Source of the DNA: Galeopsis tetrahit | Taxonomy: Eukaryota; Streptophyta; Magnoliopsida; Lamiales; Lamiaceae | DNA length: 64,000 nucleotides | Assembly (NCBI GenBank): GCA_963675135.1 | Contig: OY776129.1 | Location: forward strand, 70,153,348-70,217,347 | Direction of reading: 5' to 3' | Shown: piece after piece, positions 45,979 to 57,620 of the stretch | Layout of the letters: each line of letters starts with the position of its first letter | Position numbering within the stretch: position 1 is the stretch's first letter | Translations under genes and position numbers: made by a program | Notes under the pieces: generated by a model | Database searches by the model: none | What the model was told of the DNA's origin: nothing | Seen by the model: only the letters and a program-made list of their open reading frames with translations

Positions 45979-46853
45979 GTTATGTACTAACCAAGACAGG
46001 TACATCAAAGAAATAAGGAGACAAGATCACTAGACAAGAGCACTCGACTACTCACTCAACAGACAGGTATTCAAGGCTAGACTAGATGACCAAACAACCC
46101 GATGAGGAAGCTGGTAAAGCTGAGGGTAATACTAAGGGAATAAACATTTAAGGGGGAATCTTTGATTTCTTAAATATCCTTATGTTGACTCTTATGTTTG
46201 TTACAAGTCATCTTGTTCGAAACCTTGATCATTGCTTTAAAATGATATTCATCTTATTTATTTTACTCTACGAGTACCTACGATTACACATTACATATGA
46301 TAAGATAGGTACATGAAGTCGTTCGACGTTCGGAATAGACAAGCACAGTCGAAGGGGGAACTCGACTTGTGTTCATAAGTCTACTCGTCTGTTCTGGATG
46401 GACTCGAACAGACAAACTAAGTGTTTCTTTTGATTGAAATATGCTAAGTGTTTAGTCAAATCGAATTAAGGGTATTATAGTAATTAGATAATGCTAAATT
46501 TTGAAAACCCTAGAATTGGATTTATACACTCCCATTTTAAATGAGGTGTATACACCCAGTTCGTACTCGACTACACTAGGTCAGATGAGTTCACTCCCCT
46601 GTCCTAACTAAGAAGAGACGGATTTCAAATTTTACAATATCAAATCACATAATATTCTCGATTCCGTAACTGAATACCAAAGGCCCCAACCGTTGGATCT
46701 AATCCTTTAATCTTGGCCGTTGGATTAACATTTCAGTTCTAACAAAACCCATCTTCCACACACAACTTGACCCACGATTTCATAACTTCCATATTCTTAC
46801 TCTCGAATTTCTTGCAAAATCAAACTCTCCTGTTCTTACTCTATCTATTAAAA
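45979..46853 (+). other. pol-ORF3 spacer of A1
   Basis: Starts with target duplication GTTAT. It holds the conserved block (46099-46192) with a G5 tract at 46147-46160, a second tract at 46350-46360, the telo-box-like AAACCCTAG at about 46503, the near-palindrome CAACCGTTGG at about 46688, and a pyrimidine-rich leader. No gene seen. The last part looks like a plant promoter and 5' UTR. Confidence 0.7.
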
Positions 46854-49800
46854 ATGTCGATTATCTCTCTGTTTGATGTAAGAACTAACATGCAAGCTAA
46901 GTTTGACCTTGGCCAGTTTATCTCTGAAGGCAAGGTACAAGTGGAACCCTCGATGTTTTTCAAAGGCCTTCACACTGAAGGTAACCAAGAAATCATCAAC
47001 AAGTGCATTCGATGTGGATTGAAGCCGTATCTGGAGGCTTTCCCTCAAGTCGTGTTAGAAGAAGATGTGTTGCTGTTCTATGCCAACGCCACAAGACGAG
47101 GAGATGTCATCGAATCATTCATTGGAACGAGTCGAGTTGAACTCACTCGAGAAGTTATGTTTAATCATTTGAAGTTGCCCATCGGAACGATTGATGTGGA
47201 AAACTATGTTGTTGGTCAGGAGATGAGGTATTTGAGCATATTTTGTGGTAAGAAATTGAAACTCAAACCAGATGGCAAGGCCCCTGCCGTCAAGAAGTCG
47301 GAACTTCTGGAAAAGTATCGCACTCTACTGGACATAGCAAGTAAGATGCTACTATGTGCCACTGGCTCTCATGATTCAGTCACTCAAGCTAAGGCAAGGG
47401 TGATGGCAGCGATATATGACGGAATCACAGAGGGTAATTGGTTTAAGCTGATAGCTGATCGGATGATGTACTTCGAAAGAAGTGTCAGGGTTGACACCGA
47501 CTCTTGTAGTTGGGTGGTGTCAAATGTTGTTGGGTTTGGTAACAAGCTGAGTATCTTACTACCCTTGTTGTTGCCAAACAAGTCGGACTGGAGCAAAGGA
47601 AAGCCCTTTCATCCTCTAAAGTTCTATCTGAAGAAGGAGGCACTGAAGAAACAGGTCGCTGCAAGGCCAGCTGCCCCAAGGCGAGTTCAAGTAGATGAGT
47701 CGGAAGCTTTGCCATATGGTGACTCGTCTAGCTCTTCAGAAGATGAATCCGATGATGAAGAATCGGAGAAAGGTGCGAAAGCTGAGTCTAGTGCAGATGA
47801 CTCGGAGGAGACTCAATCAGATGAGGAGTCTGATCAAGAGAAGGAGCCAAGTGCTCAAGTTCCTGAGATGTATAAACTCGTGAGAATTGGAACGCCACCT
47901 CCACCAGAAGAGTCGAGTCCTCAGGTTGGTACCTCTTCTAAGTCTGTTTCAATTCCTCTCTCTCTCTCTCCTCTGTTCGAACCAAGGCTAGATCACATCG
48001 ATCTAGGCCTAGACCTGCTCCCTCAACCTCGCAAGTACTGGCAGCATTACCGCTTAGAGCCCCCAAAACACTCCCATAAAGGATACAACTGATACTTCGA
48101 CAGTTGTCACACCAGACCAAGCCACATTAGAGCCCCAAGAAACCACACTCCAAACTCCCTCTTTACCTTCAACAGAATATGTTGAACCCTCTAACCCATC
48201 TACTTCAGACAAGACGCCAGTTGCCACTGCAACAGCTGAGTTAGGGACCCCACCTGCTCAGAACCCGTCTGATGTTAGATTTGAATCCTTGGTATACTAT
48301 CCGATGTGTCCAAGAGAGAAGAGAGTTCGTGCTCGAGTGTCCAGGAATCTGAAGAAGCAGCTCTCAACTCTTGAAGTCGACACTTCTTCAGAGCAGTTTG
48401 AGAAGCTCGTCAGGATATGCACATGGTTTGCCTTAAAGAAATCTTCAACAGATGATCTTTTCGAAGTCATTCAAGGCATGGGCGGAATCTCCAACTTTAT
48501 GGATTGGGAGATGGAACAGAAAGAAAATAGTGGTGTTCAAGATCACTCCGAATTATTCCCACGCAAGGCCTTAGTTGATCTTGTTAAGAGAATGTTGAGC
48601 ATCCCTGATGGTGTTCTAGTTGAGGAGTTCTCGATCGATGTTGGAACTCAGACTGATCTGGTAGAAGACGAGATGAAGCCAGACGTTGCTGATGATGCGA
48701 TCTAGACCTCAGAACATTTCTTGGAGTTAGAAGGTGCTCCTGCTGAAGAAAAGACTGAAAGTTCTGAAGAAGTTGATTCTTTTGAACTAGGTGAAGAAGA
48801 TGATGAGTTCATGGAAGCTGTCATTTTCACTGAAGATGAGCTTATGGAAAAAGTTCAAGAAGAAGTGGTGGTTGAAGCTCAGTCGACTACTCAAGCTTTT
48901 CCTGAAGGATATCTTGAGGAGCTGAAGTCGGATTTGAAAGAAGTCGTACACTCTGCTATAGATGAGTTCTTGCACTCAAAAGTGAAAGACATGCTAGTTG
49001 AGCAGAATCAAACACTTGTTGACAGCTCAAGAGAGTTGATTGTTGGAGAAGTCAACAAGATGGACTCAACTTTCCGAGCAGAGATGTATGCTGAAGTTGA
49101 AAGTTTTCTCAAAAAGCAAGTTGATTTCTCTGAAAAGAGATCTATCTCGTTTGCTCGCTCGTTAGCTGAAGAGTCTAGCAAGATGGAAAGACTCTACAGA
49201 GTGAAGATTGAGATTGCTGATGAACAGAAACGGGAAGCACAAGATCAGTTGGTGCGTTCTCGAGCTGTTCTCACTGAGCTAACTGAGCAGAACACACTCC
49301 TTCGCCAGACAGCTACATATTTTAAGGATGAACTAGTTTCAAGTTCAAGAAAGCTGGAGTTGGCTACTGATCGTCTTGACAAGCTGAGTCACGACAAGTC
49401 GCATCAGAAGCAGATCGAGTTGGCTGCTGAGGCGATGAAGGAAGCTGTGAAGGAAGAGATGACTCGATTTACTAGTCTTTTTACTCTTAAGGCTAATGAT
49501 GAAGCCAAAAAGGGGGAAGAAGCTAGTAGAGATGAGAAAGTTGCTGAGATTGTGAAAGATAAGTCTACTGAACCGGAAGAAAAGGAAGCTGCTACTACGA
49601 TGCAAGAGCTCAGAAGGCCTAAGAGAGGCAAGCTAGTCAAGACTGCTGAGCTTGAGCAAGTCAGGTCAGATGAGCAGAAAAGATTGTAGAAGGGCAAAGG
49701 TGTTGCATCTCCAGAAGCTGAGGTTCTGACCAGGCGAGTTAAAAGGAAGTTAGCCATTGAAGATGAAGAGCCTACTGCAATAGTTGAGAAGAAGAAGCAA

Positions 49801-50322
49801 AAAGTTGCTGATCCCAATGATGAAGCTCATTATGCAAGCAAAAAGAAGATTGGAAAGCATATTGAGAGATTGCAAAAGCTGAAAGCAGATGAAGATCAGA
49901 TGGAAGATCAGCTCATTGACTACTTCATAGACAAAGAGCATCGAGCTGAATGGATGAAAGTGAAGAGGCAATGGGAACTTGATCATTGGATTATCAGGAA
50001 ATATGGTGACTCTGAAAGTCCAGATGAGTTGTACTCCATGTTTGACAGATTTATGGAAGGTCAGAACAAATTGTTATGGAATTTGATCTTTAGGATATCT
50101 GCTGGAGCGAACTTCAACATTCTTGTTCCTGTATTTCCAAAGTGGAAATGTCCTATGACCAGCTCTGGTAAGAGAGTTGACATCAATCAGATCAAGAAGT
50201 TTGAAGAAGAGTTACTTGAGAAAGAGAAGATCGAAGATGAAGATCACATCAGAGTTATTCACAAGAGACTCCTAGATGCATTCTGTGTTCCAAATCCAGA
50301 AGGAGGTGCTCTTTCAGATTAG
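46854..50322 (+). pseudogene. ORF3 of A1, inactivated
   Basis: Homologue of A0 ORF3, starting MSIISLFDVR. Breaks: a 2-nt CT-repeat expansion at about 47956-47972 plus a 7-nt loss at about 48062 shift the frame; CAG to TAG at 48703-48705; GAG to TAG at 49687-49689. It keeps GTQTDL (about 48643), the coiled coils, the embedded PPT (49498-49519), and the C-terminal domain (HWIIRKYGDSES ... FRISAGANFNILVP). The stop is TAG 50320-50322. A2 lacks the CT slip, so these lesions came after the duplication. Confidence 0.92.
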
Positions 50323-50509
50323 TTATGTACTCTGATAATTAGTTGTTTTTTTTGTTGCTCTGATTATTTTTGATTTTTTGAAGTATGTGTAATATCTACT
50401 GTTATTATTTTTGAATGAATGAAAATATAAGTACTATTTGATGTTAAGACAAGATAACTACTTAACTAGTCTACTATTGAGAAAAGATTCAAGTAGTTTT
50501 GGCTTCATC

Positions 50510-50523
50510 AAAAAGGGGGAAAT
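50510..50523 (+). promoter_or_regulatory. 3' polypurine tract of A1
   Basis: AAAAAGGGGGAAAT abutting the LTR. Arms TTTTGGCTTCATCAAAA (50497-50513) and TTTTGATAAGCCAAAA (50578-50593). Confidence 0.92.
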
Positions 50524-51820
50524 TGTTGGGATATGAATCCTAGACAAGTCGTAATTGATGAAAGATAAAAGATGAAGTTTTGATAAGCCAAAAGTAGTTT
50601 GAATATTTTCTAAGTGTTGACTGATCTAGTCTAGTTAAGTTAAAGTCATCTTGAACAGACCAGTAGAGTTCACATTTGAAAGACAAGTATTGTTTTATAT
50701 TAAAAGATAAGTACGATTTATAAGTACTTCATATATGTCTGTATTAACTGTTTAGATTGTTATTGAGCTATAATAATTGTTGTATAGAGCTCATGATTTT
50801 CGTATGTAATAGACAGGTTTATTGTATAGTTTTATAAGTTGACTAAGCTATAAGCTTAAAGTAATGTAATAGTCTTGTTAGGATTAGAATAGTCTATTGT
50901 TGAAGATTGCACAAGAAGACAAAATCAGAAGAGTAGAAGTCTACTACACAAGACAGGTGGACTACAAGATAAGTCAAGTGCATACAAGACTCCACAAGAC
51001 AAGTCAAACATTGAAGTTAGTTATTCGACGCGGTTTGTTTATTAAAGTTAGAGAAGAATTAGTTAGAAATAACTAATTAACAAGAAACGCATGGATGGAT
51101 AAGCAAAGGTAGTTTTCAAGAAGAGTTGGTTACAACTAACTAAGTTCTTGAGGATTGAAATCTATAAATACCTCTAGGTGTTTACTGATTTAAGACTACT
51201 GACGAATGATTACCGAAATACTGATAAGCTACGTACTGAAGAATTGTTTGAAGAATACTCACAGAGTTCATTGAAGTTCAGAAAGCAAGTCCAGAAGTCA
51301 AGTGAAGAAACCAGAAGGCTGCTACTGAATAAGTTTTTAGTTTTTGTTTGTTGTTTTTATCAAGTTGCTAGATACTTGTTAAATTTCTAGTTAGATCGTA
51401 GACGTATCTGGTGGTATAGTTTTAGAAGATCTAAGTCTTCTTCTTGGGACTTAAAATCACAGGAATACACACTTTGTACTCGATTGGAAGAGTTTAGTGG
51501 AAACATCACAACTGGGTTTGTGAGAGTGGACGTAGACAAGTTGTCGAACCACTATAAATTGTTTGTGTTGTTTACTTTACTGTTTTGTTTACTGCTTAGT
51601 TGATTAATTGTTTACATACCTAACTGAACAAGACAAGTTGAGTATAGAACAGAGTTCTCGAATTTAGAAGTTGAGTATAAACTACTTGGGCTCATTGTTA
51701 ATTTCGTTATTCCGCATATTGTATTCTGATATTTCGATAGATTTTTGAAAAGTCTATTCACCCCCCCTATAGACATTTTCACTAGCTTACTCGTTATTAA
51801 CTCAACTTTGGGGACCTACA
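50524..51820 (+). repeat. LTR shared by A1 and A2
   Basis: 1297 bp, TGTTGGGATATGAATCC ... GGGGACCTACA, with TATA box CTATAAATACC (51162-51172). A PPT precedes it and a PBS follows, with no target duplication, so it is 3' LTR of A1 and 5' LTR of A2. Confidence 0.95.
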
Positions 51821-51822
51821 AG

Positions 51823-51834
51823 TGGTATCAGAGC
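51823..51834 (+). other. primer-binding site of A2
   Basis: TGGTATCAGAGC two bases after the LTR, complementary to initiator tRNA-Met. Confidence 0.92.
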
Positions 51835-52019
51835 AGTGGTTTTCGAACTGTTGTTTCTTGATAACCGTCTTAAGACTTAGGGTGAAGTCTTGGTCCGTGA
51901 TTGTACTTGCTTACGTGTTCTTGATCAATATTCTTGTTATATCTGTTTCGTGTTCCCTGTTCTTGACTTATCTGCTTCTTGATCATATAACTGACTAGCA
52001 CTAATCTCCTTGCTAAAAC

Positions 52020-54561
52020 ATGTCTCTGGAAATCAGCGCTAACAAGTTACCCAAGTTCCAGGTTCAGGACTACGACTATTGGAAGCTGCGAATGGAAGCC
52101 ATTTTCAGCTCCACGCACGACCTAATGATCTCAGTTGTCACAGAGGGTCCAATTGTGACAATGGTCCCAAATACTGCTAACCTCGACAAAGATCAACCAA
52201 TTGGTACTCTCGTCAAGAAACCCAGGTCAGATCTAACCTCAGAAGAAATGCGTCAAAATAATTTGGATAGTTTGGCAAAGAATTACATCTTACACACACT
52301 TCCTAACGAGTATCTAGGAAAGGTGTTAAAATGTAAAACTGCCAAAGACATGTGGGACAGACTAGCTATCATTTGTGAAGGGACATCCCTGATCAAAGAG
52401 AGCAAACTCTCCACTGCTGTCCAAAGATTTGAATCATTTCGGATGAAAGCTGGCGAAACTATCGACCAGCTGGATACTTATTTTACTAAGATTATGAATG
52501 ATCTGGAAGTCCTTGGTAAATCATATACTGCTCGTGAGATCAATCTTAGGATTCTGAAAAGTCTTGATAGTTGTTGGAAAATGGTAAAGATGCTTGTTAA
52601 GAATACCCAAGACATAGACAAGTGGTCTGCTGAGACCATGTTTCAAACTCTAAAGGCCCATTAGTTTGATCTAGACGAAGATGAAACACTAGCCAGTAGT
52701 GAAAGAACATGCTGTATCTAAGAACGTTGCCTTTAAGTCTACTTCGTCTAAGTCCTCTAAGGTAGACAAGTCTAAGTCTAAGACTAAGTCTGCTTCTGTG
52801 AAAGACGAGTTAGATACTGATCTTAGTCTGAAGGATTAGGTGAACCTCATGGTTAGAAAGTTTGATAGGCTGAATAAACGTTTCGGTAGACATAAGAAGT
52901 TCTATAGAGATCATAGAGCGTCTACTTCTAAGAACTCGTCTGAGACCAGACGAGACCAAAACTCGTCCGAAAGGAGAGACAAAGTCTCGAAAGGTAATAG
53001 ACGAGATAGAGAGTCTGATGATAGGAAGATTCAGCGTTCTGATAGACGTGATAAGCGAAGGGATAAATCTCCTATTAAAAAGGCTACTAATGATCTCTTG
53101 TGCTACAATTGTGAAAAGCCAGGTCACTACATATATGAATGTCCAGACCTGAGCACTGATGATCGAGAAGAACGCAAAGCACGAAGAGACAGAAGATACA
53201 ACCGTGGCAAAAAGGCCATGATGGCTAACGATGATTCTGATACAGAATCAGACGAGTTACCATCATCCTCATCTAGCTACCCGTCTGGACAAGATGAAGC
53301 ATTTATAGTAGACGATGGCTTATGTTGTATGGCCAAAATCGACCAAGAGGTATCTTCAACTACGTCTTTTCAATCTTGTGATGATTCAGAAACTGATGAA
53401 AGTGACACTGCTAGTAGTGAAGTAGGAAGTAGTCTTCAGCACTCAACTAGTGCAGTGGAAGACGACCTTCTACTTGCTAACCAAGCTTTCATTGAAGTCA
53501 GTGATGAGAACATCGCCTTAAAACAAGAAATCATTGATCTTAAGGAAGCTCAGTCTAAAGTAGATCCTAATGTAACAGTCGTAAATGAACGCTTGACTAA
53601 AGAGTTGACACAACTCAAAGAAAAGTGTGCATTGACAGACAGGTTATATCAAGACCTACTTAAGACACATGCAACTGAGAGAAATGAGTTCAATGTTTTA
53701 AAGAGCAAATGCAAAAAGCTTGAAGAACGTAATAAGTTCTTAGAGACCGAGGTTGTCACACTTGATCTCAAACTTACTGACCTGGTTAACTCTTCAAAGA
53801 TTAACCTTGAATTGTCAGATAGGTATAGAGATCCAGGTGACAAGACAGGTATAGGTGCTGAGTCATCTAGCTCGTCTACTCGAGTCATTAAGAACTCTAC
53901 TACTAACGCAAGACTTTTGCCAAATGATAAAGGAAAAGGACCAATGATATACGATATTGGAACTCCATCTAAAGGTATTGTACCTAAACAAGCTCGAGTT
54001 AACATTCCTATTACCAAGGGAGGTAAAAAGAATGTTAACAATAAGCCTGTTCCGTTTAGAACTAGTCAACAAAGGACCACTAATCGTGGACGACCCAACC
54101 AGGTCAGATACGAGGATTGGTATCCTGAGGAGATGAGTACTAGACAGGTACAGACTAGACGATAAGAGCCTAGACCTCCTTTCATAAGGCAGTCTCAGCT
54201 ATACTCGTCTAGGCCTAGACAGGTAGCTCCAAAATATCGTACCCAACCTGTCCTATATCCTCCACCTTTGTCATATGATATTATAAGCGAGGAAAGACTC
54301 AAACGCGTCTATAAACCGTATGGACCTAATGCATATAAGCCCTACTCTGACTATCATAGACAAGTGCCTGCTCAAGTAAAGATTAAGTCGAAAGGCTATC
54401 TCCAAAGAGTAGACCTAAACTCGACTGATAGGCCAGATAAGGACAACAAGGTCTTATTTTGTAACAAGTATGGCCGAAAGCTTAAGAGATCGAACTTGTT
54501 CAAGACTCCAATGTATATTTGGATTCCTCTGAACTCGACTAACCTCCCAGGACCCCAATAA
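52020..54561 (+). pseudogene. gag: gag of A2, inactivated
   Basis: Complete in extent, from ATG 52020 to TAA 54559-54561. Breaks: GAG to TAG 52662-52664, a 2-nt loss near 52700, CAG to TAG 52837-52839, and CAA to TAA 54163-54165. The zinc knuckle CYNCEKPGHYIYEC and the coiled coil are kept. It shows the uninterrupted state of the site where the B array entered A1 gag. Confidence 0.92.
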
Positions 54562-54600
54562 ACAAAAGGGTACCTAAATTATTGAATATCTTCATTGCAG
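54451..54600 (+). other. putative facultative gag-pol intron (A2)
   Basis: 150 nt with the same ends as in A1 (CAAG|GTCTTA ... CATTGCAG|GGTCGAC). Confidence 0.4.
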
Positions 54601-57600
54601 GGTCGACTTGACTTGTATAAGAAGGGTGGCTCAATAGGAGAAACCCGGTACATAGACAGTGGTTATTCGCACCACATGACTGGTACCAAGGCTCTCTTAT
54701 CAAGTTACCATGAGTAGGAAGGACCAAAAGTGATATTTGGTGATAGCTCCACTGCTGTCACTAAAGGATTTGGTTACATCCGGAATGGAGACGTAGAGAT
54801 CCAAGATGTCTCATATGTTGAAGGTTTGAAATACAATTTGCTCTCTGTTTCACAGTTTTGTGATCGTGGATACAAGGTGCAGTTCAAGAGCCGCAAATGT
54901 GAAATCATTGACAAAAGGACACACACAGTCCTACTAGTCGGCGTAAGACAAGGTAGTGTGTACATAGTGAACTGGAACAGTTGTCCGAGGGACACTTGTC
55001 TACTTACTAAGAATCCTAAAGAACTTGGATGGCTCTGGCATAGACGCCTCTGTCATCTAAACTTTAAAGTTCTTAATAAGATAGCCAGAGATTACCTTGT
55101 GGAAGGTATTCCCAATGAAGTTTACTACAAGTCACATGTATGCACAGCTTGTCAACAGGGTAAACAGGTTAAAGGTTCTTTTAAGTCAATTCCTACTCTT
55201 TCAACTAGTAGAGTCCTAGAACTCCTACATATGGATCTTCATGGTCCAATAACTCCTCCAACCTTGAATGGTAGAAGGTACACACTTGTTGTTGTAGACG
55301 ACTATTCTAAGTTTACTTGGGTAGTCTTCCTACACAAGAAGAGTGATACACAAACACTTCTACCTGATTTGTTGAAGAAGTTACAAGTTGAAAAGAACCA
55401 GTCTATTGTCAAGATTCGTAGTGACAAGGGAACTGAGTTCATTAATTGCTATATCAAAGATTTTTGTACTAAACGTGGTATCCAGCATCTTACTAGTGCA
55501 GCCAGGACACCACAACAGAACGGTGTAGCAGAAAGAAGGAATCGAACTCTCAAAGAAGCATGTAGGACCATGCTAGCTGAGTTCAATACTCCTCAAAAGT
55601 TTTGGGCTGAAGCTATCAACACTGCATGCCACTCACAGAACAGAAGCGCGATCAACAAAGTTCTAAGCAAGACACCTTATGAGGTTTGGAAAGGTAGAAA
55701 ACCCAGAGTTTCATACTTTCATATATTTGGTTGTAAGTGTTTCATTCACAACAATGGAAAGAGCAAGTTGAATGCTTTCGATGCTAAAGCAGACGAGGGG
55801 ATATTCTTAGGATACTCCTCGACTAGCAAGGCATTTAGAGTATTCAACCACTCAACTCTTTGTGTGGAAGAAACACCACATGTGGTTTTCGATGAATCTC
55901 GACAGGACTCGTCTACCGACAAGATCAGTGAGAAAGTGACTAATCTAACGATCGAATCTGACAAAGACTCAGAGGTATATGAATCCGTTCAAGCCTACAA
56001 CCCATTCCTAAAAGCTCTCGAGTCTGATGACGTCGAGAAGGTAAGTGCTCAAGGTAAGTCTTCTAGACCAGCTGACATGCCTGCCCTAGTTGACTCTACT
56101 ACTCCTGTGAAAATTGATGATACAAATGATGTTGACATGCATGATGTTGTACATGATATAGATGATGATAGTGTTCCTGTTAAGAATAGAAAAACATGGA
56201 AATCTGCGAATGACACTGAAAATATCATTGGTGACTCTACTATTGGTGTAAAGACTAGACGACAACTCTTTGAGTCGCAAGAACAGCCTAGTCCAACTAT
56301 GTTTTGCTGGTGTTGTTTCCTCTCTGCTATTGAGCCTACCACTGTTAAAGAGGCAATGGCTGATAGTAATTGGATCATAGCTATGCAAGACGAGTTGAAC
56401 CAGTTTGTTCGAAACGACGTCTGGGAACTTGTCGATAGGCCGGAACATCATAATGTAGTTGGCACTCGATGGATTTTCAAGAATAAGAAAGATGAGAATG
56501 ATTTAGTCGTTAGAAATAAGGCTAGACTAGTCGCCCAAGGCTACTCACAAGCCGAAGGCATAGACTATGATGAAACATATGCGTCTGTTGCTAGACTAGA
56601 AGCCATTCGATTATTTCTTGCATATGCTGCTCATATGAAGTTTACTGTATATCAAATGGATGTTAAAAGTGCATTTCTTAACGGTATTCTTGCGGAAGAA
56701 GTATATGTTGAACAACCTCCAGGTTTCGAAGTCAAAGGCAACCAGGTGTACAAATTAAAGAAGGCCTTATACGGACTAAAGCAAGCTCCAAGAGCATGGT
56801 ATGACACTCTCTCTCTCTCTTTCTTTTAGAAAATGGTTTTACTAAAGGCAAGGTCGATAGAACTTTGTTCAGAAGACAAGAAGGGAAGGACATTTTACTC
56901 GTCCAAACTTACGTAGATGACATCATTTTTGGGTCACCTAACAAAAGCTGAGTGAAAGTTTTTCAACACTCATGCAAAGTAAATTTGAGATGTCAATGAT
57001 GGGTGAAATGAACTACTTTCTTGGTCTTCAAGTAAAACAAACCCCAGAAGGTATTTTCATAAATCAGGCAAAGTACACTAGAAACCTTCTAGACAAGTAC
57101 GGGATTAAGACTTGTAAGTCTACTGGCGTACCAATGCAACCAACCTACAGAATGGATCCAGATGAGAACGGTAAATGTGCTGATCAATCTTATTACCGTG
57201 GATTAATTGGTTCCTTACTGTACCTAACTGCTAGTAGACCAGACATTGCATTCTCTGTTGGTGTTTGTGCTCGTTTCCAAGCCAATCCAAAGGAAAGTCA
57301 CATGGAAACCACCAAAAGGATCTTAAAATATTTGAAAGGAACCATCAATCGTGGTATATGGTATCCCTCAAATGATGATCTATCCTTAAGTGGCTACTCA
57401 GACTCAGACTTTGGAGGCTGTAGAATAGATAGGAAATCTACTTCTGGTTCTTGTCAATTTCTAGGCACAAAACTTATATCTTGGTTTTCTAAAAAGCAGA
57501 CTAGTGTTGCTACTTCTACTACCGAAGCCGAGTACATGGCTGCTGGAAGTTGTTGTAGTCAACTACTTTGGCTCATACAACAGCTTCGAGATTACAACAT

Positions 57601-57620
57601 ACATGAATCGAATGTTCCTA
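54601..57620 (+). pseudogene. pol: pol of A2, truncated in RNase H
   Basis: PR, IN, RT and most of RNase H (to about ESNVPM). Breaks: TAG 54715-54717 and protease SGY (both shared with A1), CT-repeat slip and TAG 56827-56829 (shared), and a 1-nt loss at about 56945. After 57620 the sequence switches to C2, so the last about 80 residues, including the ADIFTKPL region, are lost. Confidence 0.93.

Larger units (their letters stand above)
30729..51820 (+). mobile_element. A1: first copy of the tandem A-lineage element
   Basis: The order is gag (its start lies left of the B insertion), pol, C1 insertion, spacer, ORF3, PPT and LTR (50524-51820). It matches A2 at a constant offset of about 22,006 bp through gag and pol, and shares disabling lesions with it: TAG early in pol, SGY for SGC in the protease, and a CT-repeat slip in RT. 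The LTR at its end has a PPT on its left and a PBS on its right, the signature of a shared LTR in a tandem made by unequal LTR recombination. Confidence 0.9.

Noticed and set aside
35000..46000. C1 and A1 as one composite element transcribed together
   Set aside because: C1 is on the opposite strand with its own LTRs and target duplication, so it is a separate insertion.
46767..46853. Hydrophobic stretch before the A1/A2 ORF3 start (and 1035-1151 in B1) resembling a signal peptide
   Set aside because: It is the reading of a pyrimidine-rich leader, lies upstream of the conserved ATG and has no counterpart in A0, where the upstream codons are polar. Not evidence for an envelope protein.
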